Source: DATBAT01 sp036271375 (GTDB lineage: Bacteria; Acidobacteriota; Terriglobia; Terriglobales; Acidobacteriaceae). From it: a stretch of DNA of 15,891 nucleotides. The notes under the pieces were generated by a model. That model was not told where the DNA came from and did not search any database. It saw only the letters and a list, made by a program, of their open reading frames with translations. Position 1 is the stretch's first letter. Every line of letters starts with the position of its first letter. The stretch is taken from contig DATBAT010000067.1 in the NCBI GenBank assembly GCA_036271375.1, positions 1 through 15,891 of the forward strand, given 5' to 3'. A program made the position numbers and the translations under genes. Below are positions 14,940 through 15,891 of this stretch, piece after piece.

Positions 14940-14944
14940 GGAGG
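14940..14944 (+). promoter_or_regulatory. Ribosome binding site for a TTG-started SurA-like gene
   Basis: GGAGG ends four bases before TTG at 14949. No ATG or GTG lies at the right place for the signal peptide that follows, so this site decides the start. The spacing is a little short but usable. Confidence 0.65.
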
Positions 14945-14948
14945 ACGA

Positions 14949-15891
14949 TTGAAGACAAAACGACGATTGGGCCGCGGATTGGCGATAGCCGTGACAGCAG
15001 GACTGCTGGCATCCGTGGTCGCATGTGGCAAAAAAGCAGGCGACGATGACACAGTGGCTTCCGTGGACGGGCGCAAGATTACCCGCGTCGACCTGGAAAA
15101 ATATTACGACAACCAGCAAGCGGAGTCCCAGCAGAAGTTAAGCGGGGAACAGGCCACCAGCCTGCGTTTAGGGATTCTACGGCAGTTGATCGACAACGAA
15201 ATTCTGATGCGCCGCGCAGAAAAACTTGGGCTGCTGGCCACGGACGACGAAGTCGACCGCAAGTTGAACGAGATCAAATCGCCTTTCACTAACGAGCAGT
15301 TCGACGCGCGGCTGAAAGAGAAGAAAATCACGATGGATGACTTCAAGCGCGAAGTGCGGCGCTCGCTCACCGTCGAAAAGGTTTTGAACAAAGAAATCAC
15401 TTCCAAGATCAGCGTTTCTGACCAGGATATTACGCAGTACTACAACGACCACCGTTCGGAATTCAATTTCATCGAGACGCAGTATCACCTGGCGCATGTA
15501 TGGGTGACGAGTTCGCCCAATCCGCAGGTTCACAATCAGAAGAACGACAAGGCGCAAAACGAAGGCGAAGCCAAAAAGAAAATCGAAATGATCGCCAACC
15601 GGCTCGACAGCGGCGACGACTTTGCGGCATTAGCGTCAAACTACTCCGAGGACCCGGAAACTTCTGGGAACGGGGGCGATCTGGGGTTTACTCCAGAATC
15701 GTCCTTACGCAATACCGATCCCAATACACGCGACATCGTGATGAAGTTGAAAGCCGGACAATACAGCCCAGTGATTCCGGTGGTTAATCCGATGAACAAG
15801 CAGGTCGCGGGATACCGCATCGTGAAGCTGATCGCGAAAGAGCCGGCTGGGCAGCAGCAGCTTTCCGACCCACGGGTACAGCAAGCGATTC
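14949..15891 (+). CDS. SurA-like parvulin peptidyl-prolyl isomerase lipoprotein, 5' part (3' end outside window)
   Basis: The frame gives 314 residues to the window edge. It starts with a basic n-region (MKTKRRLGRG, TTG read as Met), a hydrophobic core and the lipobox VVAC, so C26 is probably lipid-modified and the protein membrane-anchored in the periplasm. A SurA-like N-terminal chaperone domain spans about residues 36-165, with VASVDGRKITRVDLEKYY and LRQLIDNEILMRRAEKLGL as the usual opening helices. A parvulin rotamase domain runs from about 177 to 296, with YHLAHVWV, FAALASNYSEDPETSGNGGDLG and IVKLIAKEP. The role is folding or transit of outer-membrane proteins. It follows the DsbA-like gene by 64 bp on the same strand. 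PrsA-like foldases are the alternative family; the domain order favours SurA/PpiD-type proteins of Gram-negatives. Confidence 0.9.
   Translation, partial: MKTKRRLGRGLAIAVTAGLLASVVACGKKAGDDDTVASVDGRKITRVDLEKYYDNQQAESQQKLSGEQATSLRLGILRQLIDNEILMRRAEKLGLLATDDEVDRKLNEIKSPFTNEQFDARLKEKKITMDDFKREVRRSLTVEKVLNKEITSKISVSDQDITQYYNDHRSEFNFIETQYHLAHVWVTSSPNPQVHNQKNDKAQNEGEAKKKIEMIANRLDSGDDFAALASNYSEDPETSGNGGDLGFTPESSLRNTDPNTRDIVMKLKAGQYSPVIPVVNPMNKQVAGYRIVKLIAKEPAGQQQLSDPRVQQAI

Noticed and set aside
1..15891. CRISPR array, rRNA, complete insertion sequence, phage genes, toxin-antitoxin or defence system
   Set aside because: I looked on both strands for spaced direct repeats, transposase or integrase motifs, small gene pairs and nuclease/ATPase clusters and saw none. 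The window is mainly core genes.

Overview
This 15.9 kb window looks like ordinary chromosomal DNA from a Gram-negative bacterium, most likely an Acidobacteriota (Terriglobia/Koribacter-like) lineage. That assignment is an inference. It rests on Oar-like TonB-dependent receptors (one intact at its 3' end, one a remnant), KDO and LPS assembly genes (kdsB, lptD), a cysteine-bearing RDD protein with a proline-rich linker, and short dispersed repeats of a type I associate with such genomes. GC content appears moderately high.

Layout. Positions 2-2065 (+) hold the 3' part of an Oar-like outer-membrane receptor, followed by a terminator-like hairpin and a secreted protein of about 15 TPR units (2157-3773, +). 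A 357-bp gap holds a CAU-anticodon tRNA (3932-4008, -). A receiver-only response regulator (4131-4577, -, TTG start) is divergent from kdsB (4733-5464, +). kdsB converges on rsgA (5628-6677, -, GTG start), with two repeat units between them. Upstream of rsgA lie a strong imperfect hairpin and a decayed receptor fragment with a one-base frameshift (6930-7600, +), which runs into the 3' end of gltX (7591-9129, -). A perfect 8-bp-stem hairpin separates gltX from an RDD membrane protein gene (9234-10388, -). From a divergent control region the + strand then carries lptD (10485-12941), larE (12967-13809), a DsbA-like thiol oxidoreductase (13931-14884) and a SurA-like parvulin lipoprotein (14949 to the window end, TTG start).

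How the genes fit together. The right-hand 5.4 kb reads as an envelope-assembly neighbourhood. LptD is the outer-membrane LPS translocon and keeps the cysteine arrangement that is disulfide-bonded in E. coli LptD. A DsbA-like protein could form those bonds, and a SurA-like chaperone could deliver barrels such as LptD and the TonB-dependent receptors. KdsB supplies the CMP-KDO needed for the LPS inner core. GltX, RsgA and the tRNA are translation and ribosome-assembly housekeeping functions. LarE stands without larB or larC in view.

I found no CRISPR array, rRNA, complete insertion sequence, phage module, defence system or convincing new multi-gene system. The most unusual items are the receptor remnant, the repeat and hairpin elements, the orphan larE, and the clustering of lptD with folding factors.
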